From Macquaria australasica (Eukaryota; Chordata; Actinopteri; Centrarchiformes; Percichthyidae): a stretch of DNA of 64,000 nt. Position numbers and translations under genes: made by a program. Shown piece by piece: positions 13,801 to 25,500 of this stretch; position 1 is the stretch's first letter; each line of letters begins with the position of its first letter. Location of the stretch: assembly GCA_005408345.1 (NCBI GenBank), contig SEMN01000189.1, forward strand, positions 328,001 to 392,000, given 5' to 3'. Below the pieces are notes generated by a model. The model did not search any database. It was given only the letters and a program-made list of their open reading frames with translations, and was not told where the DNA came from.

Positions 13801-16800
13801 AAGGTAATGAGTCTCCTCCTGAAAATATGTATTCATTGAATATATTCTATGTACAGTATATGTGTGTTTACATGTTACTGATGTTTTTATGTAGGCCCTA
13901 CAACTGTTGCACTCTTTCCCCCTGGACACGAGGTTAAAAGATGGAAGTAAGTTTTTCTCAAACACATGTATACCTATAAAGTTACCAGATTATTTCACAA
14001 TAATTTAATATGCATAACTACAGTATAAAGTGTGTTTAAAGCAAAGAATATAGTGAATTCTTCTTCCCTTCCTTAGGTTTGTTTTGGCAGTCCCCAAAAA
14101 GACCTCCAGCACCTTTTGATTTTGACTTGAAAGACTCTTTGTGAGTGTGCTCTTATATTACAGTTTAAGCCTTTTTTAGTATTGTATGTTTTCATATCTA
14201 AGCTTGCCAAACCCTTCTCTTTCAGGCACTTCACTTTCATTGTCAGCAGTGCCCGGCTCTTCGCAGGGATTTATAACATCCCTTACTCAGAAAAGGCAGG
14301 TCACGTACGCTCACGCATACACTCTCTCAAACACACTCTCTTACTCACTGACTGACTTGACTTTTCCTTCTTTCTCAGGATCTCTCTGAAGAGGCGGTGA
14401 CCAGGATTCTCTCAGATGTCAAGATTCCTGAGTACAGGCCCGCAGAGAAAGTAAGCTTCATCCACTCATCTGGTCCTTGATTTCTATCTGAGTGTGAAAA
14501 ATCCTAATCTTGTTGATTGTTGTGGATCTGTCCCTTCCAGTGCATAGAGACAGATGAGACAGCAAAGAAGCCTGATCAGATAAAGATGCCACTAAGCAGT
14601 GAAGAGGAGAGGGAGGCCATCACACAGCTGGAGCAGGCCATTGCTACTGACAGTGTCACAGCAGGTTCACAATTAAAGAAAATCACAACAAATACTGAAC
14701 AGGCAGATTTGTAAATGGACTGCTAAATTTTAAATCTGAAACTTGGAGTGGTATTGAGTTATATCCATTACAACACTGTGAATAGTTAAAGAACATGCAC
14801 TCTCTTTCCCCATCCTATTAAGTGGGCAAGCCTATATAACAAACACTGTAAAACGACTTCTAATAATTAGTGATGGTGTCTGCTTCCACATGTAGAGAGC
14901 TTACAGATGAGTCCGCTGCAGTTTGAAAAGGACGATGACAACAACGGCCACATAGACTTTGTCGCATCAGCATCTGCTCTCAGAGCCAGGATGTACTCCA
15001 TCGAGCCAGCTGACAGACTCAAGACCAAACGCATCGCCGGCAAGATCATCCCCGCTATCGCCACGGCAACAGCTGCTGTGGCTGGACTGGTGAGAACAGT
15101 TTGAAATTTTGCCATGTATTGATGGTTTAATGTTATTGATTTTGAAACACCAACAGATATTGGGCAATTTCAACTTCAATTTAAAAACAGCTGATTTTGG
15201 TTTTCAGCATTACTGCTTGATAATCAGTAGTTTTGTCCATTTGTTTGGACTTGACAATGCACCCGACCCCAATGCCTATCCTCCATGTTCCTCAAGTTCT
15301 TTCGGCTGTGCCCGACCAGACCCCATGGGTCAAGATCCAGCCACCAGCGTTCGCCGGCGAGCTCCCCTCCCAGGTCTGGCTCCAGGCTCCCTTTTGTATT
15401 GTTAGAGACGGCCCACGAGGTCAGGGGCCTCAGCCATCTCTGTAAGAATTTCTCATGCATCCCAAGGGATGTTTGGGACATGGAATCCGAGTGGGCCATG
15501 TTCACCTGATCAGGATGCCTCCTGGGTGACTTTCTTTGGAGGTTTTCCGGGCACATTCACATGGTAGGAGAGCCTGGGGTGGACCCAGAATACACTGGAG
15601 ACATTATATATCTCATCTGGCTTGGGAACGGATCACCCAGGAAGAGCTGGAAAACGTTGCTGGGGAGAGAGACGTCTGGACTAGCTTGCTTGGCCTGCTG
15701 CCGCTGCAGCCGAGCCTCGGATAAGCGGCAGAAAATGATTGAATGAATTGTTGAAATGGATTCCATTGTTCAATATCAATAATTTTGTGTTATTATTTTG
15801 ATATACTCAGGTGGCCCTTGAGCTGATCAAGGTGGTTGGAGTCTACGGGTTTGAATCTTTCAAAAACTGCTTCTTTAACTTGGCCATCCCTGTAGTGGTG
15901 CTCACTGAACCTGCCCCAGTTAAAAGGACACGCATCAGGTGGGGGCATATCTCTCTCACTACTTAAAGGTTATAAAAAAACACCTTTAATTTTTTTCCCT
16001 GGCTGTTTTGACCCCATGCACTGAAAACGTCAAGTCACAGAAGAAAAGTGAAAATTCAAGCTTTAAGATGGCAACAAATGTAGGCTCTTTAGACATATTT
16101 CATTATTATTACAATGTAATGTAGTGACAGCAGCTCTATGACGTCTTTCCCAGGGACAACATCTACTTCTCCATCTGGGACTGTTGGACTATCTTTGGCC
16201 ATGAGGACTTCACTCTCTCTGACTTCATGAATGCAGTGAGGGTGAGAGCCATTTACTCGTATTGTACTCTGTTGGTGTATTAGCAATTTAGATGCGGTTG
16301 CCACATTATTGTATTTCCCCTGAGGGTTTTCATTGCTTCTTTGTAGTTTTATATTTTCTTCATGATGGTGATTTGTTGTTTTACTTCAGGAAAAGTATGG
16401 AATTGAACCCACTATGGTCGTCCATGGTGTGAAGATGCTCTATGTGCCTGTGATGCCTGGACACTCAAAGAGACTCAAACTAACGTAAGTGTTTCCTGAT
16501 TCTCCCACTTTTTGTGATATTCTTTTTTACTCCTGAAGAATACTGTGCCCTTCTGCTTACCCTCTCCCAAAATACGGATCAGAGTTACAAAACAGAACCA
16601 GAAGTCAGTCTCTTGGTCAAAGACACTTCAGCAGGGTGGATGCTTTGTGTCATATAGGGCATTAAAAAATGCTCTTTCTCATCACTACAACACACTGTGG
16701 GCTTTTGCTTGAGTGTCTGTTTTCCTGGACAAAGGCTAATGAGAAAATACCCCGTTTGGTGAAGCATCTCAAATCTCCTTGATAACTCGCACCGATTCAT

Positions 16801-16994
16801 CTTTTGTCTAAACTGAACAGATGCACTTAACCTTGCCTCTGACTCTCTGCAGGATGCAGAAGCTGATCAAGCCATCAGTGGACCGCCGCTACGTTGACCT
16901 CACCATGTCATTCGCTCCGGAGGCAGACGGAGACGATGACCTCCCTGGTCCTCCGGTCAGGTACTACTTCAGCCGCAATGGAGAGACACCCTGA
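7826..16994 (+). CDS. uba6: Ubiquitin-like modifier-activating enzyme 6 (E1), 31 coding exons
   Basis: UBA6 is the second vertebrate E1. It adenylates ubiquitin and FAT10, then carries them as a thioester to E2s such as USE1. Exons: 7826-7866, 8053-8147, 8270-8298, 8424-8518, 8679-8790, 9289-9369, 9515-9637, 9877-10000, 10334-10437, 10555-10617, 11025-11101, 11260-11326, 11460-11603, 11767-11913, 12006-12086, 12210-12287, 12647-12828, 13044-13149, 13304-13393, 13481-13561, 13675-13803, 13895-13946, 14077-14140, 14226-14295, 14379-14450, 14541-14664, 14896-15089, 15811-15938, 16154-16241, 16390-16484, 16853-16994 (3078 nt, 1025 aa; human is about 1050). The order is inactive adenylation half (GMGGLGIEIAKN), active adenylation half (GCGAIGCEML near 436), catalytic Cys at about 594 in PFCTLKSFP, then a C-terminal ubiquitin-fold domain ending PGPPVRYYFS. 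UBA6-type residues distinguish it from UBA1. Intron 24 appears to start with GC, not GT. The exon 21 acceptor follows a short GT array. Confidence 0.98.
15265..15745 (+). mobile_element. LINE (non-LTR retrotransposon) 3'-end fragment in UBA6 intron 27
   Basis: A plus-strand frame around 15600-15720 reads the typical C-terminal end of a fish LINE ORF2, with YISHLAWERI, QEELE.VAGERDVW and LLPLQPSL words. The ORF ends in CCTCGGATAAGCGGCAGAAAATG followed by a degenerate (TGAA)n-like tail. The upstream part (15265-15450) matches the GC-rich segment that usually precedes it, with internal deletions. Reading frames are interrupted, so the copy is dead. The clade is not assigned. Confidence 0.7.
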
Positions 16995-17340
16995 CACCTT
17001 TCTAGATGTCGTCCTCAAACCTCTTGTGTCCTTACTTACTTCCCTTCTTTCATGTAAATTGTTGTACCCCAATAACCTGGGCCAGGGCCAAGAGCTTTCA
17101 TCAGGGTGTTATCTGACAAGCCCCACAGTACTTCATGGAGCAAGAAAAGGCCAAGTCCTGGTCCCAGTTTTTCTTGCCCCAGATCTAGCCAGTGGAACAC
17201 AAGGCTGCTTGAGTAGCACTTAACTGTACCTGTGTACATATATTTTCTCTGTTCTGTTTTCTACTCTGGTGAAATGCACAGCTCCGCCTGTGTCGATGCC
17301 TTAATTGATTAATAAAATGTTTCCGTTTGTGGCAGTGAGT
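16995..17340 (+). other. UBA6 3' UTR
   Basis: Non-coding sequence runs from the UBA6 stop codon to the poly(A) signal. No conserved element is recognised in it. Confidence 0.6.
17311..17316 (+). terminator. Poly(A) signal for UBA6 (AATAAA)
   Basis: The hexamer lies about 320 bp after the stop codon and is followed by a GT-rich stretch (17321-17340). A second AATAAA at about 18345 could give a longer transcript. Confidence 0.65.
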
Positions 17341-17740
17341 CTGACTAAAAACTATGTTTACAGAAACCTGCATACTCCCAACACAGCTCCATTAGTCTCA
17401 TTTCTGTTTTAAGTCTGCTAGGCCCTAAAGGGGGTGGTGGTAGGACTGTTGGGGATTTGTAGCTGGTAGGCATCACATCTTCTTCTTCTTCAGAGTCCTC
17501 TCATTGGCTTTGAAATGATTGCCAACCACAGATTTGCCAGTTGTTGGTCATCTCCCCATGTAGAAACAGGTCAAACCAATATTTGTTGGATAATTTAGAG
17601 GTGCAAAAGGTCAGTGGACAACAGCCAAACCACCAAAGATACGGAATATCATTGTGTCTGCAGATGATTGTTCTTTTATGATCACTTCGAGTGCCTCATA
17701 AAAACATTTATATCATGGGAGATGCGTATTACCCAAACAT

Positions 17741-17923
17741 TAAAGTGCAACACACACCGGCAGCGTCTTGATGTGCTTTATCACAGGTTGATGCAACTGT
17801 TTGAGATATATCTATCTATCTGTCCTATTGATGAGCGTTAACGCCTCAAAAGCAGCAGTTTTATCACATTGCTCCCCAGTTAATTGATGTGCATCAAATG
17901 ATGCAGCAGTGTGTTGCACTTAA
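17741..17923. mobile_element. Candidate MITE with roughly 38-bp inverted ends
   Basis: The left end (TAAAGTGCAACACACACCGG, 17741-17760) and the reverse complement of the right end (17887-17923, ending GTGTGTTGCACTTA) match over about 16 bases. The match continues imperfectly through a TTGATGTGC/TTGATGCAC block. The interior of about 110 bp is non-coding. This fits a small non-autonomous DNA transposon; the family is unknown. Confidence 0.45.
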
Positions 17924-18837
17924 AACTATGGGTACAACCACCTACGCGTTGTAGCTGCTAATCGTACCCATCTTGTTAAATACTTAGATAATGACTGCAT
18001 TGACATCAGTTAACACATTTCGGTAAACATTATGTTCTTCATTAAGTAATAATGAATGAGTTCAATGGCTGTTTCACTCACAGAATAAAACTTTTTGACA
18101 GACATGAAACATCTGTACCAACATCTGGGGTCACACTCCTACTGTTTTAAAACACTTTTTTTTTCTTTTCTTTTTTTAAGTCTTTGCTGTTCATGATTTA
18201 TTTGTTGTATTTGTGTATGAATGTGTCCATGACATGTATTTATTTACTTGTTACTCATTTTTGTCACTTTTGTGTCAAATTGAGCCTGTGTTGATGAGCT
18301 CTGTTGAGTCATTGTGCACTGGTTAATTGTGAATCAACAATGAATAAAAGTCATCGTAAGGGTGTAAATCGCGTGTAAATTCTATTGAGCTCCAGCTGAA
18401 GGTTGTCAAAAGGGTCTTTGAAATAGTCTGCATTGGCTTATGTTGGCAATGATGTCAATGTAGTTTTGAATGGAATCATTTCAAAATCTAATATTTTGTA
18501 TTGAGGTTATCAAGAACCACCTGACAGTCCACTAACAGGTTATCATCTGTCTTCAAAACAATTAAGACTTAAGTCACAAAATGCTTCCTGGACCACATTT
18601 ATTTTTCTCCCCATAACCAGAGGTGGTGAATTTCGCTTTGCACAGAAAAATGTCCATATTGACAACACTTCTTGTGCAGTGAATGTCACAAGTGTAAAAC
18701 AAAACGGTGTTAACGACTGACAATGATAATGATGTATGTTCTTGTGACAGACAACCAATGGTCCAATAAAATGTGAGATTTCAGGATGTCCTAAAGACTA
18801 AAGCTGCTCCATGTCTTTCTTTCAAATGCATCACAGT

Positions 18838-19170
18838 AGAGGTGAAACGATTAGTTGATCAACAGAAATCTAATCGGCACCTATTTTGATAATCATTTAA
18901 TTGTTTCACTTAATTTTACAAGTGAAAATTGTGAAGAAATGCCAAACATTCTCCAGTTCCAGATTCTCACAGGAGAATGCTTTTCTTCGTCATATATATA
19001 TCATTGTAAACTGGATATGTTCGGGTTTTGGGCTTTTTGTTGAATGAAACAAGACATTAGCACACATGTTGGGCTCTGGGAAGGTGTGATGGGCATTTTT
19101 CCACAATGTTCTTAACATTTCATAGAGTAAACAATTCATTGAAAAAACAATCAGCACATTGTTTGTTGCA
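18838..19170. mobile_element. MITE-like interspersed repeat, near full-length
   Basis: The left end contains GAAACGATTAGTTGATCAAC and TCTAATCGGCACC. The body has GTGAAGAAATGCC, ATTCTC and GGGCTCTGGGAAGGTGTGATGGGCATT. The right end contains inverted AT-rich words (GAGTAAACAATTCATTGAAAAAACAATCAGCAC). The order of words matches a very common fish repeat with inverted termini and no coding capacity. A second, partial copy in opposite relative orientation lies at 3466-3645. Confidence 0.6.
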
Positions 19171-19482
19171 GCCACAGGCTTTCAAAATATAGGAAAAAAA
19201 AACTTTTCTTATTATTACATAACAGAATATCATCTGGCATAAAATCTCATGACAAGTATTGGGATATCGGTTAATAAAATTCTCTTACAAAAATGTATAA
19301 TTTTTAATTTCTGACAATATACACCAGAAAATAGAATTATAAATACATTTAATAGTGCAATCAGACTGTAGGTTATCTTACATTTCATTATTGTTAAAGT
19401 AGTGATTAAAAAAATGTTAATTTTAGTACAAATTATAGTATTAACATATATTACAGAACCTTAAGCAATAAGTGCATGGTAT

Positions 19483-19488
19483 TTTATT
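19483..19488 (-). terminator. Putative poly(A) signal for POLQ (AATAAA on the minus strand)
   Basis: The hexamer is only about 28 bases beyond the POLQ stop codon, implying a very short 3' UTR. I see no better canonical hexamer between here and 19200, but a non-canonical signal further down cannot be excluded. Confidence 0.4.
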
Positions 19489-19515
19489 TCGATATCAAAC
19501 ATCAAAACATTCACA

Positions 19516-22500
19516 TTATATGTCTAAGTCCTGCAAGTTGCCCCAGCTGGGTCCCACCTTGACTTTGGCCTTAAGCTTTACATACAGTTTTACTGCTGAC
19601 TCCATCTCCCTCTTGACTATCTGAGCGACCTGACAGAAAGGGGGGTTGGTAGAAAGACAAAGAATTATGTATATATGTGGTCTTTTCTTGAACGCGTTGC
19701 TGTTTCTCCATGCTAAAAAAAGTGTAGGAACTACACTACATTAATCCAATCACTATTTGTTATCGCCTATCACTGGTCGATCAATTACTGTTGCAATGTT
19801 GTCATTAATTTAATATCTCAAATTCAAGTTATCATATCATGGCTCTCTGTTTCTTTTTAACTTAACAGGAGACCTATCAATAAATACAGCTGTAACTAAC
19901 CTGCTTTGTCAACCTAGAAATGACTCGGATGAAAATCTCACATTCAGTGTTGTAACTTTGCAGGACCTACTTTACCGGTTGAACTGACTATCCAAATAAT
20001 AATTTTCATACCTGTATGACCTCTTCCTCTGTGGATTCATAGATGAGCTCGTCATGCAGCTGCAAGACAAAGTAGGCTCCTCTGAGTTGAGACGTCCCAG
20101 CCCTGCGGTGATTGCTGGCTGTATAGTGGACACCAATTGGCATCGTCAGACACGATTAATTTACAGACTTTGAAATGATACAGCGGTATTCTCTTTCAGC
20201 ATGTGGCGTTTATACAGTATGGGAAAAGAAGATTAAATGTAAGTCACCTGAGTGTGTGTGCTGGTGAGAGAGCGGAGCTGCAGGGTAGGTTTTTCGTAGT
20301 CGTTTCTGGATGTTCACAGTGGCGAGTTTAACAATGTCTGCTGCTGAACCCTGTACAGTTGTGTTCACTGCCTGACGCTCTGCCTAGTTGAGGGAGGAAG
20401 AGAGAGAGACGCAGAGGAGTTATGAAATATGGAATAAATGACTAATCACATTAATTTTACATTGCACAGCTTACAAATTAAGTCTGGCAAGTTCTAATCG
20501 ACAAGCATGCTTACATGTGCTTTGATGTGCGCGTTGCCATTAGTGATCCCAGGCAGGTATCTCCTACGGCCCATCAGTGTCTGAACGTAGCCGCTCTTTA
20601 TACAGTTCTTCACCGTTTCTCTAAGAAAAGCATTGATCCCTGAAACACATGACAGGACATGGATGTAAAGTTTCTGTGCGGGAATTTACAAGTTAAATTG
20701 ACTTTTCTTGTGTGGGCACTGATTCAAGTGGTCTTTCCAGTCGTTTCAATGATTGTACCATCTTTTATAAATGTTTGTCACAACTTTGATATCCCATTTT
20801 CAGACAAATTTCGTCAACAACACTAAACACTAAAAAAATAAAAACTACATACAATTACATTATGAACTATTACTTGTGTATGAAAATGGAAATACTGTCA
20901 CAAACTCGCATATGAACACAAACAATAAACAGCAGTGTTTACCTTTGTATCTGGCCTTGAAACTCTCTATGTAGCAGGCTGCGTCATTCTCCTCCACTCC
21001 CATTTGTTCCCCCAGAGACTTGGCTCCCATTCCATAGATAATGCCATAGCAAATCTGCAAAGAGTAATACATGTACACACCGATGAGCATACCAGTGAGA
21101 ATGCATGCGTGTCCATGTTATCTTCTCTTTCCTGCCTGGTTGTACCTGTTTTGCCTGTTGTCTGAGGTTGTCATTCACAGACTCTGGGTCGACACTTTTC
21201 CACTCTGCGGCGATGCAGCGAAACACGTCTGCTCCTCCATTCAGCACCTGGCGTCACACACAGTTCATCATTTCTTTACGTGTTTATTAATGTTTGTTAT
21301 ATGATGTTCTCTTGCCATTTACTGACCTGCAGAAGGCGTTGATCCTTGGAGAGGTGAGCCAACACTCTCAACTCCAGCTGAGAATAATCAGCTGCCAATA
21401 TCATCCCACCTACAGAGCAGTGCAGAAAGACACAGCTGACAGAACAGTCTGAGGCAAAGTTACAGACAGAAAAGGTGATCACCCGCACAAAACAACTACA
21501 TCATCACAGTAACCTGAAAAAGGTACAAAGGCATGTCTCATGCTGACGGAGAAGGACGGGCCTTGTTCTGCACTGCCAGCTGCGACTGAAGGCACCACAG
21601 AACGTCTCTTCTTCCTGTAACAAAACAGAAAGAGCATTAGTGGGATAAACCGTCTCGTTCTGTCATTCCTAGTGAATTTTAGTTTGCTTAACACCTACCC
21701 TTATAAACGCTGGAGAATACCAATGGAATTTAGTGCATTCCTATCCAGACATATCATGTAACATTACGCATTGAGTTATTAAATATCAGTTTCTACTGTA
21801 GGTTTTTATTTTAGTCTAAAACCAACATTTCCTTTATAGCAAAGCAAGACTAACATTGCAGTGAAAGTGTTATAGGTGTTATTATTCCTAGTGTTTGCAT
21901 ATATTTCCTTATCACACTATACACCGATCAGTCATAACATTATGACCACCTGCCTAATATTGTGTAGGTCCCCTTTTTGCCGCCAAAACAGCCCTGACCC
22001 GTCGAGGCATAGACTCCACTAAACCTCTGAAGGTGTGCTGTGGTATCTGGCACCAAGACGTCAGCAGCAGATCCTTTAAGATCCATGGATCGGACTTGTT
22101 TGTCCAGCACATCCCACAGATGTTCGACTGGATTGAGATCTGGGGAATTTTGAGGCCAAATCAACACCTTGAACTCGTTGTCGTGTTCCTCAAACCATTC
22201 CTGAACCATTTTTGCAGTGTGGCAGGGCGCATTATCCTGCTGAAAGAGGCCACTGCCATTAGGGAATACCGTTTCCATGAAGGGGTGTATTTGGTCTGCA
22301 ACAATGTTTAGGTAGGTGGTACGTGTCAAAGTAACATCCACATGAATGGCAGGACCCAAGGATTCCCAGCAGAACTTTGCCCAAAGCATCACACTGCCTC
22401 CGCCGGCTTGCCTTCTTCCCATAGTGCATCCTGGTGCCATGTCTTCCCCAGGTAAGCGACGCACACGCACCCGGCCATCCACATGATGTAAAAGAAAACG

Positions 22501-25500
22501 TGATTCATCAGACCAGGCCACCTTCTCCCATTGCTCCGTGGTCCAGTTCTGAAGCTCACCTGCCCATTGTAGGCGCATGGGCACCCTGACCGGTCTGCGG
22601 CTACGCAGCCCCATACACAACAAACTGCGATGCACTGTGTGTTCTGACACCTTTCTATCAGAACCAGCATTAACTTTTTCAACAATTTGAGCTACAGTAG
22701 CTCTTCTGTTGGATTGGACCACACGTGCCAGCCTTCGCTCCCCACGCACATCATATATCCAATAGAGTGACAGTTATAGATAAGGAGGTTATGATTAGAA
22801 CAATAGTTATTTTACATTCTTCAAGTACTACATTCAAGCACCTCAAGTACTCCCTGAGTGGTCTCAGACCCCACTTTGAGAGCCATGCGCTCATAGATCA
22901 GCTGCAGTGAACTTTGACCCGAAGAGGTGTTGACCTACCCTGGTTTGGTGGTCATGTGGCAGCTGTCTTGTGAAGGTGGGCTCTCACCCACCACCGTGGG
23001 CATGTAAATCTCAAAGTCTTTGGGGACATTCTGTATGTTGGGCTCAGTGAAGCTCACTCGACCTGACAACAGAATGAGCTGGGTCACTGCATGCTTTATA
23101 TTTACTTCATACATACACAATAGTATGAATTTACCAGTGACATCAAGGTGTGTCTACATGAAACACATTACATAGGGTAAAGACAGGTGCATGTAATGTG
23201 TTTGTGTATCTGTGCGTTTATGCGTTTTACCTGTGGCTGTGTGTGTCTGGGTGATGGGGTATATTCTGTCCATGGTCAGTGTAGGGTGGTATTGCTTCTC
23301 CCTCTGCAGGGGGAACACCACTTTAGTCAAGGCATTAGTGATCCGCCTCCACTCCAGAATCACACCTGGCAACGGGTGCAGGGGCCGAAGCTTCTCCAGA
23401 ACATCCTGCCAACATCATTTCAATTCAGTTTTAACATTGTGAGTCACAGTAGTAGCAAGAATTTAATGTAATGCAAAGCAGTTTCACCTTGGTGGTGCTG
23501 AACTGCTTTCCAAGTCGTACTCTGCCACCGCCTCTCCTAGTGTAGCCAAGAGTCTTCTTACTTTTCGATCCACCCACATCACCGTTTGGAGGCAGATGGA
23601 GCTCTAAAAATAACACCTACAACACCGCGTGCATGTGAGAACAGATACGTTTGGAAATTGTCAATTTTACAATGCTTTGTTGTGGGATACAAAACATGGC
23701 TGGGATAAAGAAGGCGCGTCGGACCTGCGCTATGTCGTCGATGCTGGTGAGGGAGAAGCTGTGTCCAGCCAGGTTGTAAGCCTGAGATTCCAGCGCTGTG
23801 AGTTTGGCTTGCATCACATGTTTTTGTCTTTCACACTCTTCGACACTGAAGCCCACTCCATTCAGTTCCAGCAGAGCCAAACACACCTGGGAAGGCATCT
23901 CAATGCTCCTGAATAAGTCTGACACATGCGTACAAAAACATTACAATAAGTGATGGTAAAAATCACTAATGTTTACTACAGTTCTTACCACTGTGGAAAT
24001 ATTATATGAATGTCTGTTAGTGTTTGCTCTTTATACCAAGCATGCCGTCTTTCTCTAGCAGGCCAGTGAGATGGTTCATGACAGCGTGTACGAGCACACT
24101 CTTGGTCGCTGCCCTAACACGAGGACAGTGTGCATGCGCATTCCCAAGTCCGTCCAGCAGAGGTAATTCCTCAGGACAGTAGACAGTCACCATGTTGGGT
24201 AGAGTCCTCTCCTCACTGCCAGGGTCCACCAGCCAGCATGCAACCTACAGTAGACATTCAAAACAGAGTCACTTTGCTGCATTATAAAGTTTTATGAAAT
24301 TTCTGACATTTTATGAAAGGTTCTTGGCAAAACAAAAAACATTTTGTGCATTTCTATGACATGTTCTCTTTTAAAGCCCCTGTGTGTCAAATTTTTATGT
24401 GATTATAGCACCATTCAAATGATTCTGATGGCGAAAGTTTTTGTAGAAAAATGAGACAATCCCAGTGAACATCGGTGCATGCATTGCTATCTTCCACAGT
24501 GGCATTGTCAATACTATCAAATGTCAGTAAGAGGCTTTAAATGAAATCCCATGTAACAGCTTGGTCATAATTACCAGGATGTGAGTTTCTATCTATGTAC
24601 TGTATACCTAAGTGTATGAAAATAATTTCCCTTACCTTGGGATCTTCACAATTTCCCTCCAAGCTGATGCCACAGCTCAGGACCAGCATCTTGTACACCT
24701 GTATGATGTCATATGTGACAACCACGCCTCCTCTATGATCGGCCGATGGCCTGCTCAGACAGGTCTTCACCTGCACTAGCCTCTCACTTACTGGCAAATC
24801 ATCATCCAGTGGAGGAGGGGCCAGACTGGAGCTCAAACCTGCGGGGTAACAGACAGGCTGAACTAAGGAAAAACTTTTGGAGTGAGCTTGTGCATACATG
24901 CATGCATGTGTGTGTGTGTCTATACCTTTGCTCTGTTCTTGCTGCAGAGACATGTAGTACGCATCTCTTGCTCCCCAGCAGACAGACAGTCCAATCAACA
25001 CCAGTCCATCGCTGTCTCTTACTGGAAAACCATCGTCCCTGTGGAGCTTCCGATGAGCTGCTGATGCTGCACAGAAAACACATGCATGGATGAGGAGACT
25101 GCACACAACACAGGCTATGCTTATAATGTGTCGTGTGTTGTAGATAATGAAGTAAAAACACAAATGTAAGAAAGGAGAATTCTCTGCAGCAAATTGATAG
25201 ATGTCAATCTTTGGCTTCGCACTTGGCTTATCCGTTACCTCTCTTGTGTTTTGCTCCTATTTCCCCCTCAGGCTGCTGTCTGTGCTCCCTCTTTTCACAG
25301 GCCAAAGCCAGAGAGTACCGCTCCTTTGTTTTCCACTCATTAATGAAAGTGTCGAAGAGGCGCCTGTCACTTGCCACGTCTATGATGGAGAAGGTCCCCG
25401 AGTTGCTGGAACAGAGCGATGCATCCTGGGACAGCTGAAGAGTGAAGCCTTCGTCAGTCACAGGTGATTCTACATCAGAGGGAAGATTCGGCTGGGGAAA

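Larger units (their letters stand above)
17341..19465. other. Convergent intergenic region between UBA6 and POLQ
   Basis: About 2.1 kb separates the probable ends of the two convergent transcripts. It contains no credible coding exon. It holds two inverted-repeat elements (17741-17923 and 18838-19170, listed separately), an alternative downstream AATAAA near 18345, and otherwise unassigned AT-rich sequence. Confidence 0.6.
21617..22938 (-). other. POLQ intron 27, enlarged by a transposon
   Basis: At about 1.3 kb this is one of the longest POLQ introns. It separates the exon ending at 22939 from the exon starting at 21614. Most of its length is the Tc1-like remnant described separately; the rest is AT-rich sequence with no feature seen. 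Confidence 0.7.

Noticed and set aside
21940..22749. The 269-codon transposase frame as a possible domesticated gene
   Set aside because: It lacks the DNA-binding domain and start context, is frameshifted at its C-terminus, and sits in an intron with one transposon terminus still attached.
24537..25163. A 208-codon open frame across the POLQ exon 21-22 area
   Set aside because: It is two POLQ exons joined by a short intron that happens to be open. Splice sites and homology show the middle part is intronic.
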